A stretch of 6,411 nt of DNA from an uncultured Butyricicoccus sp. Lineage in GTDB: Bacteria; Bacillota; Clostridia; Oscillospirales; Butyricicoccaceae. The DNA is taken from the NCBI GenBank assembly GCA_900557315.1, contig USSI01000084.1:1-6411 (forward strand), written 5' to 3'. Every line of letters begins with the position of its first letter. Position 1 is the stretch's first letter. This document shows, one piece after another, positions 1 through 5,516 of this stretch. The notes below the pieces were generated by a model. The model was not told the DNA's origin. It was given only the letters and a program-made list of their open reading frames with translations, and did no database searches. Both the position numbers and the translations under genes were made by a program.

Positions 1-123
1 TCTCGTGTAAAGCTGGAGATCGGTCTGTGCAAGGGCAAAAAGCTGCACGACAAGCGCGACAGCATCGCGGCACGCGATGCAAAACGCGAGATCGACCGCG
101 CGATGAAAGAGCGTAATCGTTAA
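1..123 (+). CDS. smpB: SsrA-binding protein SmpB, C-terminal end (5' truncated by window)
   Basis: The first 40 codons in frame 1 run to a TAA at 121-123 and match the C-terminal part of SmpB: a [17 protein letters not shown] stretch, then an [13 protein letters not shown] tail. SmpB binds the tRNA-like domain of tmRNA and escorts it with EF-Tu to stalled ribosomes. Its basic C-terminal tail, seen here as alternating Lys/Arg and acidic residues, occupies the empty mRNA channel during trans-translation. The gene lies 16 bp upstream of ssrA on the same strand, so both partners of the ribosome-rescue system sit side by side. The start and most of the body are outside the window. The identification rests on the tail sequence together with the ssrA neighbour. 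Confidence 0.92.
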   Translation, partial: SRVKLEIGLCKGKKLHDKRDSIAARDAKREIDRAMKERNR

Positions 124-139
124 ATCTACCCATGAATAT

Positions 140-495
140 GGGGCCGTAACGGGTTCGACGGGGGTGTTGAAGCCGGGATAGCGGGCCGCAGCGGGGATCT
201 GCGTTAAAAGCTCCAACTGTTTATAAATTAAACAACAACGATTATACTCTTCAGGCTGCCTAATTAAGGCTTAGCCCGTCGGCTCAAAGAGGACCACGGC
301 TTTGAGACCCGGCGTCGATTTAGTGGTGAACGTGTACGGGGTAAGAGTTGCCCCCGTCATGTAACATGACTCTACCAAAACGGCGAGCCTGTTTGCCGGC
401 GCGCCGCGGCGGGAATCCCAAAAGACAAACTGCGCCCGGAGAAGTCACGGTGAATGTGCTTTCGGACAGGGGTTCAACCCCCCTCGGCTCCACCA
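140..495 (+). ncRNA. ssrA: transfer-messenger RNA (tmRNA)
   Basis: Both tRNA-like ends are present. The 5' GGGGCCG (140-146) pairs with CGGCTCC (485-491), followed by A and the encoded CCA at 493-495. A typical tmRNA 5' motif GGGTTCGACGGG follows the acceptor strand, and a T-arm with GGTTCAACC lies near the 3' end. The tag reading frame ends AAC AAC AAC GAT TAT ACT CTT CAG GCT GCC TAA (231-263), encoding NNNDYTLQAA, with a second in-frame-independent stop in TAATTAA. The hydrophobic LxAA end is the usual proteolysis signal. The resume codon is uncertain: the triplet just before AAC is TTA (228-230), where many Firmicute tmRNAs have GCA. The RNA rescues stalled ribosomes together with SmpB, encoded just upstream. 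Length is 356 nt, normal for one-piece tmRNA. Confidence 0.96.
460..495 (+). other. candidate attachment site at the ssrA 3' end
   Basis: The T-arm and acceptor part of tmRNA genes is a well-known target of tyrosine integrases. An integrase gene begins 263 bp further on in the same direction, the usual arrangement at the left end of an ssrA-integrated element. The exact crossover cannot be seen, because no second copy of this sequence was found in the window. The call is inferred from context. Confidence 0.4.
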
Positions 496-506
496 AATTG
501 TTAACT

Positions 507-540
507 GATACCACCTGATAACAGGTGGTATCTTTTATTT
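507..540 (+). terminator. intrinsic terminator of ssrA
   Basis: A perfect 10-bp stem GATACCACCT / AGGTGGTATC (507-516 with 523-532) with a 6-nt loop is followed by TTTTATTT. It begins 12 bp after the tmRNA CCA end and would end the smpB-ssrA transcript before the integrase region. Confidence 0.9.
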
Positions 541-580
541 TTATCCGGTTTTTGCAACATAAAATGCTGTTTGAAAATTT

Positions 581-600
581 CGGTAGATATTCCGGTAGAT
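581..600 (+). repeat. short direct repeat between ssrA and integrase
   Basis: CGGTAGAT occurs at 581-588 and again at 593-600, 12 bp apart. It lies between the putative attachment site and the integrase gene, where arm-type binding sites of Tn916/lambda-like integrases are normally found. The rest of 541-758 shows no convincing gene. A -10-like TATAAG at 625-630 has no good -35 partner. Confidence 0.3.
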
Positions 601-758
601 TACGGTTTTGAACTTATGATACACTATAAGCAGGGTACTCCAAAAGCAAGAATCCGCAAGTCGGAGTCTCCCGCAACAGATACCGGTATCCGTTCTTCCG
701 GCGCGGCTCGTGCACCGCTGCGCCGCCCACTTTATCAGAGGAAGGACGGTGAACACAA

Positions 759-1928
759 ATGTCCCGCACGCGCGTCGAGCGCAACATCTCGTTTGACGAC
801 GAGAAAAAGAAATACTATGTCAATCTGGATTTCGGGCGCGACGCGCGCGGACGCCAGATCAAAAAGACCCGCACCTTTGCCCGCCTGACGGATGCCCGCA
901 GGGCGCTGCGGCTGCACGAGGTGCAGCGCGACTTCGGCGCGCTCACCCAGCCGAATGATACCACGGTCGCCCAGTGGCTGAACTACTGGATGGACGCTGT
1001 CGCGCGCCCCAACCGCGCCGCGACAACGGTCCACGGGTACAGCCAGATGATCGTGAACCACATCATTCCACAGCTTGGGGATATTCCGCTGCAATCGCTG
1101 TCCCCGCAGCGCATCCAACAATATTATGCTTACCTGTGCAACGACTGCGGCCTGTCCCCTAACACGGCGCGCAAGCACCATGACCTGCTGCGCAACACGC
1201 TGCGGATCGCGGTCATGCAGGACGTGCTTGTCCGCAACCCGACCGACCGCGTGGAGCCGCCCAAGTTCAAGCGTCCTGAGCCGCATTTTTACGACGTCGA
1301 ATCCCTGCTCCGGCTGCTGGATGCCGTCAAGGGCACCCGCTTGGAGCCGGTCGTCTATCTCGCGGGCTATCTCGGTCTGCGCCGTGAGGAAATGTGCGGT
1401 CTGCGCTGGAAGGATGTCGATTTTCAGGGCAACACGCTGTGCATCCACCGCGCCCGCACGATGGCCGGGTCACAGGTGATCGAAAAGGACACCAAAAACC
1501 GTTCCTCGACCCGCTTGCTGCACATGCCGGACGAGGTGGTCCGCGTGCTGCGCGCCGAACGCAGGCAGCAGCGCGAGAACCGGCTGTTTTACGGCGCGGA
1601 CTATCATGACACCGGCTATGTACTGACCTGGCCGAACGGTGAGCCCTATCTGCCGAACTATCTGACCGAAACATTCAGCACATTTATCCGCAAAAACCAC
1701 CTGCCCAAGCTCACGCTGCACGGATTGCGGCACACATTTGCGACGCTTGCCAACCACTCGGGCGCAACGATCTATAACATCAGCAAGTCGCTCGGGCACA
1801 GCACAGTCGCGACTACGTCCATGATCTACACCCATCTGCTCGACACCACGCATGAGCAGACGATCGAGGCCGTCGCGCAGAGCCTGCGCAAAGGGAGCCG
1901 GGAGAGGAAGCGGCAAAGGGCGGAATGA
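759..1928 (+). CDS. int: tyrosine-type site-specific integrase, Tn916/phage-like
   Basis: This 389-residue protein has the three-part layout of Tn916-family integrases. The N-terminal arm-binding domain (about 1-55) contains a YYVNLDFGRDARGRQIKK stretch. A SAM-like core-binding domain (about 66-165) follows, and the catalytic domain is at about 175-375. The catalytic set is complete: Arg208 in GLRREE, Lys246 in DTKNRS, His321 and Arg324 in HGLRHT, His347 in LGHST and the nucleophile Tyr357 in MIYTH. It would cut and rejoin attachment-site DNA through a 3'-phosphotyrosyl intermediate. The ATG at 759 was chosen because a purine-rich AGAGGAAGGA (737-746) precedes it. The gene sits just downstream of ssrA, a common target, and 34 bp ahead of the SWIM-domain gene, with which it may be cotranscribed. 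It appears intact. Confidence 0.93.
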   Translation: MSRTRVERNISFDDEKKKYYVNLDFGRDARGRQIKKTRTFARLTDARRALRLHEVQRDFGALTQPNDTTVAQWLNYWMDAVARPNRAATTVHGYSQMIVNHIIPQLGDIPLQSLSPQRIQQYYAYLCNDCGLSPNTARKHHDLLRNTLRIAVMQDVLVRNPTDRVEPPKFKRPEPHFYDVESLLRLLDAVKGTRLEPVVYLAGYLGLRREEMCGLRWKDVDFQGNTLCIHRARTMAGSQVIEKDTKNRSSTRLLHMPDEVVRVLRAERRQQRENRLFYGADYHDTGYVLTWPNGEPYLPNYLTETFSTFIRKNHLPKLTLHGLRHTFATLANHSGATIYNISKSLGHSTVATTSMIYTHLLDTTHEQTIEAVAQSLRKGSRERKRQRAE

Positions 1929-1962
1929 CATCAACCAATCCCATCAGGAAGGAGGAATTCCC

Positions 1963-2517
1963 ATGCACCTGATGCAAATCTTACGTGCGATATATGTCAT
2001 CGTACCACCGTTCGTTTGTCTGCTGGCACTGGTTGTCTTTCACATTTATATTTATCAACAACGAAACCCCTCTGAACCATTTACCGACTTATCACCGCCG
2101 GACGATGTGGAACCGTCGCCGGACGCAAGTGCAGACGAACCAATGCCCGCTGCCTCAACCAATACCGTTCCGCGTATTATAATGTATTATCCCGATACAT
2201 TTGCGCCGTGGCCAAGCTGTGTTCATCGGGATGATGGGCAGTATATACGCTATCTTCGCTCCAAATCCGAAGATATCCGTCTTAAACTGTCTCCCGACCA
2301 GACCTATGAGATCATCGGCACATCCGGACGTTACAAAACCTCGCTCCGCTCTTGTACTTGTCCTGATTTTGGTAAAAATCAGCACGGCGGAGCACCCTGT
2401 AAGCACATATACTTTCTCGCCCGGCACTGCAATATAGATGTAGACGGCATATTCGAGGATTATCGCAAATATGGAAGATATGGCCACGATAAAGAGCACA
2501 GCGGCTATCGCAGATAG
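1963..2517 (+). CDS. membrane-anchored SWIM-type zinc-finger protein
   Basis: The start at 1963 follows an excellent AAGGAGGA site, so the longer upstream reading is rejected. The 184-residue product has one hydrophobic segment at about 8-31, consistent with a signal anchor. A Pro/Asp/Ser-rich linker follows (about 35-70), then a compact domain whose end carries Cys131-x-Cys133 and Cys146-x-His148 (SCTCPDF ... APCKHIYFLARH). That spacing, CxC then CxH in front of a hydrophobic helix, is the SWIM zinc-finger signature. SWIM domains are predicted to bind DNA or proteins and normally occur inside larger proteins such as SNF2 helicases and transposases. Here one stands almost alone behind a membrane segment. 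The gene follows the integrase by 34 bp and ends before a terminator, suggesting a two-gene unit. Function is unknown; the domain call rests on the motif. Confidence 0.75.
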   Translation: MHLMQILRAIYVIVPPFVCLLALVVFHIYIYQQRNPSEPFTDLSPPDDVEPSPDASADEPMPAASTNTVPRIIMYYPDTFAPWPSCVHRDDGQYIRYLRSKSEDIRLKLSPDQTYEIIGTSGRYKTSLRSCTCPDFGKNQHGGAPCKHIYFLARHCNIDVDGIFEDYRKYGRYGHDKEHSGYRR

Positions 2518-2534
2518 CATCGCTGCACTGCAAA

Positions 2535-2571
2535 CAGCCTCCCGAAGTTATTTTTGGAAGGCTGGTTTTTT
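2535..2571 (+). terminator. intrinsic terminator after the SWIM gene
   Basis: CAGCCT..CC..AA at 2535-2546 pairs with TT..GG..AGGCTG ending at 2564, with one internal mismatch and one G-T pair. GGTTTTTT follows. It lies 17 bp past the SWIM stop codon and separates it from the convergent SLOG gene. Confidence 0.75.
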
Positions 2572-2594
2572 CGCTTCGTGTTGGGATAGCGTTT

Positions 2595-3020
2595 TCAATC
2601 CGCGAGGTTAATGACAATTTTTCCTTGTTTTTCTGCTTTCCCGGCGAACTTTGCGGCGCCGCCCCAAGTATGCGTGACATACACCACAACAAAATCCGCC
2701 TGCTGAAGCATCCAGTTGTTTCTGCGGTCGATGGCAAAGCGGGGCGGGACATTTTCCATCGCCTCGGGAAACAACGTCTCAGTAAAATCATCTGTACTTT
2801 TTCCGGACAGGCATTCCAGCACTGCGGCATAGCGGATATGGGGATATTTCGCTGCCAATTCGCGCAGCGTGGCGTAAACAAGTGCGTCAAAAGAACCTTG
2901 CCGACCGACATAGAAAGTGTCTGCTTGCTGATTTTCAATCAGATTTATCAGCACGCTGCGCAGTTTGGGACGAATGCTGTCCGGGCAGTCCCGATGGCCA
3001 AAAAAGGTGCAGGCAACCAT
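2595..3020 (-). CDS. SLOG-family (DprA/LOG-like Rossmann) protein
   Basis: The 141-residue product begins VACTFFGHRDCP, continues with a YVGRQGSFDALVYATLRELA stretch (about 37-56) and ends with NNWMLQQADFVVVYV (101-115), then WGGAAKFAGKAEKQGKIVINL. This order (GHR near the N-terminus, G-x-x-G-x-FD after the second strand, a late AD then a GGA loop and an INL strand) is typical of short SLOG proteins common in Firmicute genomes and mobile elements. SLOG domains are related to DprA and the LOG cytokinin-activating enzymes and are predicted to bind nucleotide-derived ligands. No effector domain is fused, so its role is open. The start at 3020 has a very strong AGGAGGAG site 6 bp upstream. It is divergent from an XRE regulator and shares a promoter region rich in inverted repeats, suggesting control by that regulator. 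Confidence 0.8.
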   Translation of the reverse strand: MVACTFFGHRDCPDSIRPKLRSVLINLIENQQADTFYVGRQGSFDALVYATLRELAAKYPHIRYAAVLECLSGKSTDDFTETLFPEAMENVPPRFAIDRRNNWMLQQADFVVVYVTHTWGGAAKFAGKAEKQGKIVINLAD

Positions 3021-3033
3021 CCAATCTCCTCCT

Positions 3034-3132
3034 TATGGGATATATCGTAATTATACATCAGATCGGGCATTTTTACGATATATCCCATACGATTTATCGC
3101 AAGTTTTATTAAAATGAACATACGATAAATTG
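3034..3132. promoter_or_regulatory. shared operator region of the SLOG/XRE divergent pair
   Basis: TATGGGATATATCGTAA (3034-3050) is repeated as its exact inverse complement at 3073-3089. Two further related sites follow: TACGATTTATCG (3088-3099) and TACGATAAATTG (3121-3132). All share a TACGATWWAT core. The sites lie between the divergent starts, one inside the SLOG promoter and one just ahead of the XRE ribosome binding site. This is what is expected for an autoregulating repressor controlling both directions. That the XRE protein is the binder is inferred. Confidence 0.7.
3050..3055 (-). promoter_or_regulatory. probable -10 box for the SLOG gene
   Basis: On the minus strand this reads TATAAT, a perfect consensus -10, 30 bp upstream of the SLOG start. 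The left arm of the 17-bp inverted repeat begins right at it and the right arm overlaps where the -35 would be. No good -35 hexamer is seen, so the promoter may be weak or activator-dependent. Confidence 0.55.
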
Positions 3133-3149
3133 CAGGGAGGGAATGCGAG

Positions 3150-3392
3150 TTGAATATCAAAGAAGCTGTTGCAAAGCGCATTCTTGACCTGTGTGCAGAA
3201 AGGAATATTGCGGTGAACGCCTTGGCTACGGTTTCAGGGATCCCACCATCTACTGTTTATAGTATGCTGAATGAGAAAAGTAAAAATCCGGGGGTTGTTT
3301 CCATCAAGAAAATATGTGACGGCTTGGAAATCAGCATACGAGATTTTTTCGACAGCGAATTGTTTGATGACTTAGAGCAGGAAATACAATGA
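3150..3392 (+). CDS. XRE-family (Cro/CI-type) transcriptional regulator
   Basis: This 80-residue protein is little more than one HTH domain. Helices at about 4-18 and 21-28 (NALATVSG) are followed by the recognition helix IPPSTVYSML (31-40), then NEKSKNPGVVSIKKICDGLEISIRDFF, the usual XRE C-terminal helices. It ends in an acidic tail. Translation starts at a TTG (3150), chosen because GGGAGGG lies about 8 bp upstream and no in-frame ATG or GTG is better. Such small single-domain regulators normally repress their own promoter and a neighbour. The repeat-rich region directly upstream and the divergent SLOG gene fit this role. The acidic C-terminus could mediate dimerisation. There is no protease or ligand-binding domain, so any inducer must act on the HTH domain or through a partner. 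Confidence 0.87.
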   Translation: MNIKEAVAKRILDLCAERNIAVNALATVSGIPPSTVYSMLNEKSKNPGVVSIKKICDGLEISIRDFFDSELFDDLEQEIQ

Positions 3393-3393
3393 T

Positions 3394-3422
3394 AAGGCGT
3401 GTGCCGTTTGGGCACACGCCTT
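3394..3422 (+). terminator. intrinsic terminator between convergent XRE and xis-like genes
   Basis: A perfect 12-bp stem AAGGCGTGTGCC / GGCACACGCCTT (3394-3405 with 3411-3422) with a GTTTG loop starts 1 bp after the XRE stop. GTTTATTT follows on the plus strand. It probably also ends the minus-strand recombinase operon, though the minus-strand T-tract is poor. Confidence 0.88.
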
Positions 3423-3428
3423 GTTTAT

Positions 3429-3632
3429 TTACATCTCGCCTTTCATATACCGCTCCAGATCGTATTTGAGCACGCGGATCTGGCCGCGCTTGCCGATACG
3501 GCGGCTGGGCAGGTCGCCAGACCGCACGATCTCGTATGCCGTGTTGCGGCCGATGTCGAGCACCTCCGCCACCTCAGGGACGGTCAGCGTCAGCGGCAGT
3601 TCGTCAAAGCTGGTATAACGCTTGTCAGCCAT
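3429..3632 (-). CDS. excisionase-family helix-turn-helix protein
   Basis: This 67-residue protein reads LTLTVPEVAEVLDIGRNTAY then EIVRSGDLPSRRIGKRGQIR, the classic winged-helix pattern of the excisionase/HTH_17 family (MerR-like fold). The sequence LTVPEVAEVL forms the first helix, NTAYEIV the recognition helix, and the IGKRGQIRVLKYDLERYM stretch forms the wing and last helix. Such proteins bend attachment-site DNA and bias a tyrosine recombinase towards excision. Its ATG overlaps the end of the recombinase gene by 8 bp (ATGGCTGA contains the recombinase TGA), and GGGAGGCGAGGG lies just upstream, so translation is probably coupled. Order is unusual: xis-like genes more often precede int. It could instead be a regulator of the operon. 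Confidence 0.82.
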   Translation of the reverse strand: MADKRYTSFDELPLTLTVPEVAEVLDIGRNTAYEIVRSGDLPSRRIGKRGQIRVLKYDLERYMKGEM

Positions 3633-4530
3633 TGCCCTCGCCTCCCTTCCGAAGCGACGCCAGATAGATGCGCGTCACGTCCTCGCGTTCATGTCCGAGC
3701 AGTTTGGACACACGGCGGCAGGCCGCATGCTCGTCCATTCCATGCTTTCGGCAAGCAAGATACTGCTCGACTGCGTATGTATGCCGCAGGCCGTGACAGG
3801 TCATCGGCTGGTGCGAGTCCGCGTCCTGCACCTCGCTGCGATAGCGGTAAATGAAACACTGGAAGTTGTTGATTGCACGGTCGGTCGGCGTATCGTCCGG
3901 CACAAACAGCTTGTGCCCACGCCGCGTCTGCGCCAGCATTTTCGTGAGCTCAATGCGTGGCGTTTCTTCCAGCTGTACGGTGCGCACCTTGCCGCCCTTG
4001 CCTTTTATGGTCAGCGCGCCTACTTTCAGCGCACGTTCGCCTGCCGCCGTGTCCAGCCGGAACACTTCATGGATGCGCAGGCCGCAGTACCGCGCAAGGC
4101 ACAGCGCCGCCGCATAGTCCTCACGGCCCTCGCCCCATGCTTTGCCGATCATGCGGTTAAACTCCCGCTCGCTCCAGGTGCGGTCGACCTTACCGAAGCT
4201 GCGGCGTTCCAGATCAAGCACACTGTTGTCCGGCAGCGTGTCGTATTTGACCTGCGGCATCTGATCGTGGAAAAAGCGGATCGCAGCCAGGTCGGTCTTG
4301 ATGGTCGAGGCTGCTCTGCCGTTCTCCTTCAGGAATTCTGCATAGGCGAAAATATGCTTGGGCGCGATGTTCGCCAGACGCTCCAAATGATAGACTTCCG
4401 CGAGAAAATAGCAGAAGCGGCAGACCGCCTCTTTGTAACGGCGGCGTGTCTGGATGCTGCCCTGCCGGCTGTGCCGGAACACGCGCTCCACCTGCGCGAG
4501 CAGGTTTTGATAGATATGATATGTGGACAT
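3625..4530 (-). CDS. second tyrosine recombinase
   Basis: A 301-residue recombinase without the N-terminal arm-binding domain of the 759-1928 integrase, so nearer in size to XerC/D-type or plasmid/ICE recombinases. A core-binding domain covers about 5-92 (RRRYKEAVCRFCYFLAE, KENGRAASTIKTDLAAIRFF). The catalytic domain has Arg152 in CGLRIHEV, a Lys in TIKGKGGK (176-181), His246 and Arg249 in CHGLRHTYA, His280 in LGHERED and the nucleophile Tyr289 in RIYLASL. All catalytic positions are present, so it should be active. The ATG at 4530 follows AAAGGAGA. It is oriented opposite to the first integrase and overlaps the xis-like gene downstream. Its target site is not evident. It may mark a second element nested in or next to the ssrA island, or a DNA-inversion or resolution function. 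Confidence 0.9.
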   Translation of the reverse strand: MSTYHIYQNLLAQVERVFRHSRQGSIQTRRRYKEAVCRFCYFLAEVYHLERLANIAPKHIFAYAEFLKENGRAASTIKTDLAAIRFFHDQMPQVKYDTLPDNSVLDLERRSFGKVDRTWSEREFNRMIGKAWGEGREDYAAALCLARYCGLRIHEVFRLDTAAGERALKVGALTIKGKGGKVRTVQLEETPRIELTKMLAQTRRGHKLFVPDDTPTDRAINNFQCFIYRYRSEVQDADSHQPMTCHGLRHTYAVEQYLACRKHGMDEHAACRRVSKLLGHEREDVTRIYLASLRKGGEGNG

Positions 4531-4627
4531 GGTATTCTCCTTTCATCCGGGAGACAGACGCAGCTCACCCATCTGCAAACGCAGGCCGTTTCTGCCCGGT
4601 TTCCCCGCATGGTCGAGAGAATCCCTA

Positions 4628-4675
4628 CCCTGCTCAGCCGTTGTACTGTGTTTTTCAGCTGAACAGCAGGGTTTT
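4628..4675 (+). terminator. hairpin with short T-tract between the unrecognised gene and the recombinase
   Basis: CCCTGCT (4628-4634) pairs with AGCAGGG (4665-4671), with an inner CAGC/GCTG extension and a long loop, followed by TTTT on the plus strand. It touches the stop codon of the minus-strand gene at 4674. On the minus strand no T-tract follows, so it may be an RNA structure in the operon rather than a terminator. Confidence 0.3.
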
Positions 4676-5195
4676 ATGCACGCAGGCGCAGCGAATCCGG
4701 CAGGCTTTGGTATCTGTCTCTGTTGTAAATTGGTTTAGCAATCATTGCCGCAAGCGCCGCATACGCGGCTGCACCCAAGGTGCGCGGCAGGCGCAAAACC
4801 GGCAAAATGCCGGCCGCACTTCGTGCGTGCGCCGTGTACCGGCTGTTGGCAGGCCAGCCGGCAGATGCATGGGTAAAACCGTGCTGCCATACACGGTCGA
4901 GGATGCGCCAGCCCCTCTTGACGTCCGCACCGGCTGTGCGGAGCGCCCGAAAAGATTTAGATAGGTACAACAGGTTTTCCCTTTCTCCGACGGCCCTGCG
5001 GATGAGCAGTTGGTCGGGACAATTCTTTTTGGCTGTGCTGCGCAAATGAGCGCATGCGGTGCCGGTTCTTGCTTCCTGGCGGCCCCTGTCTTGGCGCAGG
5101 CTGAAGCCGCTTGTGGCACGGAAGCGCACTTTGATTTTCCAAATCATTTTGGTATGGGATGTTCCATTGCTTTCGTACAGTTTTCTGATTTGCAT
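4674..5195 (-). CDS. hypothetical basic protein, unrecognised
   Basis: The ATG at 5195 follows GGAAGGAG with a 6-nt spacer, about the best start signal in the window, which is the main support. A longer reading from 5249 would run through an RNA terminator and is rejected. The predicted 173-residue product begins MQIRKLYESNGTSHTKMIWK, is Arg/Lys-rich in its first half and becomes Ala/Pro/Gly-rich later (about 130-155), with no membrane segment or motif I can name. The second half overlaps a cluster of perfect hairpins, so its amino-acid sequence may be dictated by DNA or RNA structure and the true protein may be shorter or frame-shifted. It lies 143 bp upstream of the second recombinase, same strand, and directly downstream of the last of three tandem RNA units, whose promoter may transcribe it by read-through. 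Confidence 0.42.
   Translation of the reverse strand: MQIRKLYESNGTSHTKMIWKIKVRFRATSGFSLRQDRGRQEARTGTACAHLRSTAKKNCPDQLLIRRAVGERENLLYLSKSFRALRTAGADVKRGWRILDRVWQHGFTHASAGWPANSRYTAHARSAAGILPVLRLPRTLGAAAYAALAAMIAKPIYNRDRYQSLPDSLRLRA
4756..4941. repeat. cluster of six short perfect hairpins
   Basis: Consecutive perfect inverted repeats are GCCGC/GCGGC (4756-4769), GCACC/GGTGC (4771-4783), CCGGC/GCCGG (4799-4813), GCAC/GTGC (4816-4826), CCGGCTG/CAGCCGG (4839-4861) and CCGCAC/GTGCGG (4925-4941), with loops of 3-9 nt. The GC-rich context makes some chance hairpins likely, but the first five are packed into 106 bp. They fall inside the reading frame of the unrecognised gene. They may be RNA structure or recombinase-related DNA structure. 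Confidence 0.45.
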
Positions 5196-5217
5196 GATTT
5201 TCTCCTTCCGATTGCAC

Positions 5218-5253
5218 AAAAGGACACAAAACTGCCGCAGCAATTTCATGTCC
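5218..5253 (-). terminator. intrinsic terminator of RNA copy 1
   Basis: Read on the minus strand, GGACATGAAATTGC pairs along all 14 positions with GCAGTTTTGTGTCC around a 4-nt loop, using three G-U pairs, followed by TTTTG. The plus-strand reading has A-C mismatches at those three positions, which fixes the transcribed strand. Confidence 0.85.
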
Positions 5254-5353
5254 TTCCTTCCAGCGTCTTTTCATCCAGTGATTGGTTACGGCTCAGGGGG
5301 CAGACTCCTCCCTGGGCGGATTACTTTGACAACACATAACTTTGACCTAAGAC
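5218..5353 (-). ncRNA. tandem small RNA unit, copy 1 (most diverged; possible leader of the downstream gene)
   Basis: This is the left member of three diverged copies of one transcription unit. Read on the minus strand, a -10 box (TATACT) lies 7 bp before the expected start. The body carries GTCAAAGTTA and GTCAAAGTAA (5337-5346 and 5321-5330) and a CCGCCCAGGGAGG segment whose CAGGG can pair with a later CCCTG. It ends in a 14-bp terminator stem and TTTT. No reading frame is conserved between copies, while structures are, so it is best seen as RNA. Its terminator ends 23 bp before the start codon at 5195 and just ahead of that gene's ribosome binding site, so this copy could also work as an attenuator-type leader. 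The 5' end is an estimate from the -10 box. I cannot assign it to a known RNA family. Confidence 0.7.
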
Positions 5354-5359
5354 ATACGT

Positions 5360-5388
5360 AGTATAGCATCCAAACGAAAAGCCGAACA
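5360..5388 (-). promoter_or_regulatory. promoter of RNA copy 1
   Basis: The minus strand shows TATACT at 5365-5360 preceded by TGC, an extended -10. The hexamer 17 bp upstream (TGTTCG) is a poor -35, so the extended -10 may carry the promoter. Confidence 0.55.
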
Positions 5389-5477
5389 GTTGAAAAATTC
5401 TCAACCACTGTACCCATAGATGGTTTAACGATTACGCAGTTTTGGGCAACGACGATTCTTATGTCTCTGCAAAAACG

Positions 5478-5516
5478 AAAAGACATACGACCGCCTTATC
5501 TTGCAATCATATGTCC
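5478..5516 (-). terminator. intrinsic terminator of RNA copy 2
   Basis: The minus strand reads GGACATATGATTGC, an 8-nt loop, then GCGGTCGTATGTCT and TTT CGTTTTT. All 14 positions pair if four G-U wobbles are counted. Those same positions are A-C mismatches on the plus strand. Confidence 0.85.

Noticed and set aside
320..514. Open reading frame on the minus strand across ssrA
   Set aside because: It lies within the tmRNA gene, whose ends and tag are clear; no ribosome binding site or family resemblance.
735..1448. Long minus-strand reading frame opposite the integrase
   Set aside because: Shadow of the integrase codons; the plus-strand protein has a full catalytic set.
3622..4662. 346-codon plus-strand reading frame opposite the second recombinase
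   Set aside because: It mirrors the recombinase gene, which has all catalytic residues and a good ribosome binding site; the plus-strand protein resembles nothing.
4957..5274. 105-codon minus-strand frame overlapping the unrecognised gene
   Set aside because: It starts inside the RNA copy 1 body and terminator region and lacks the strong ribosome binding site that marks 5195.
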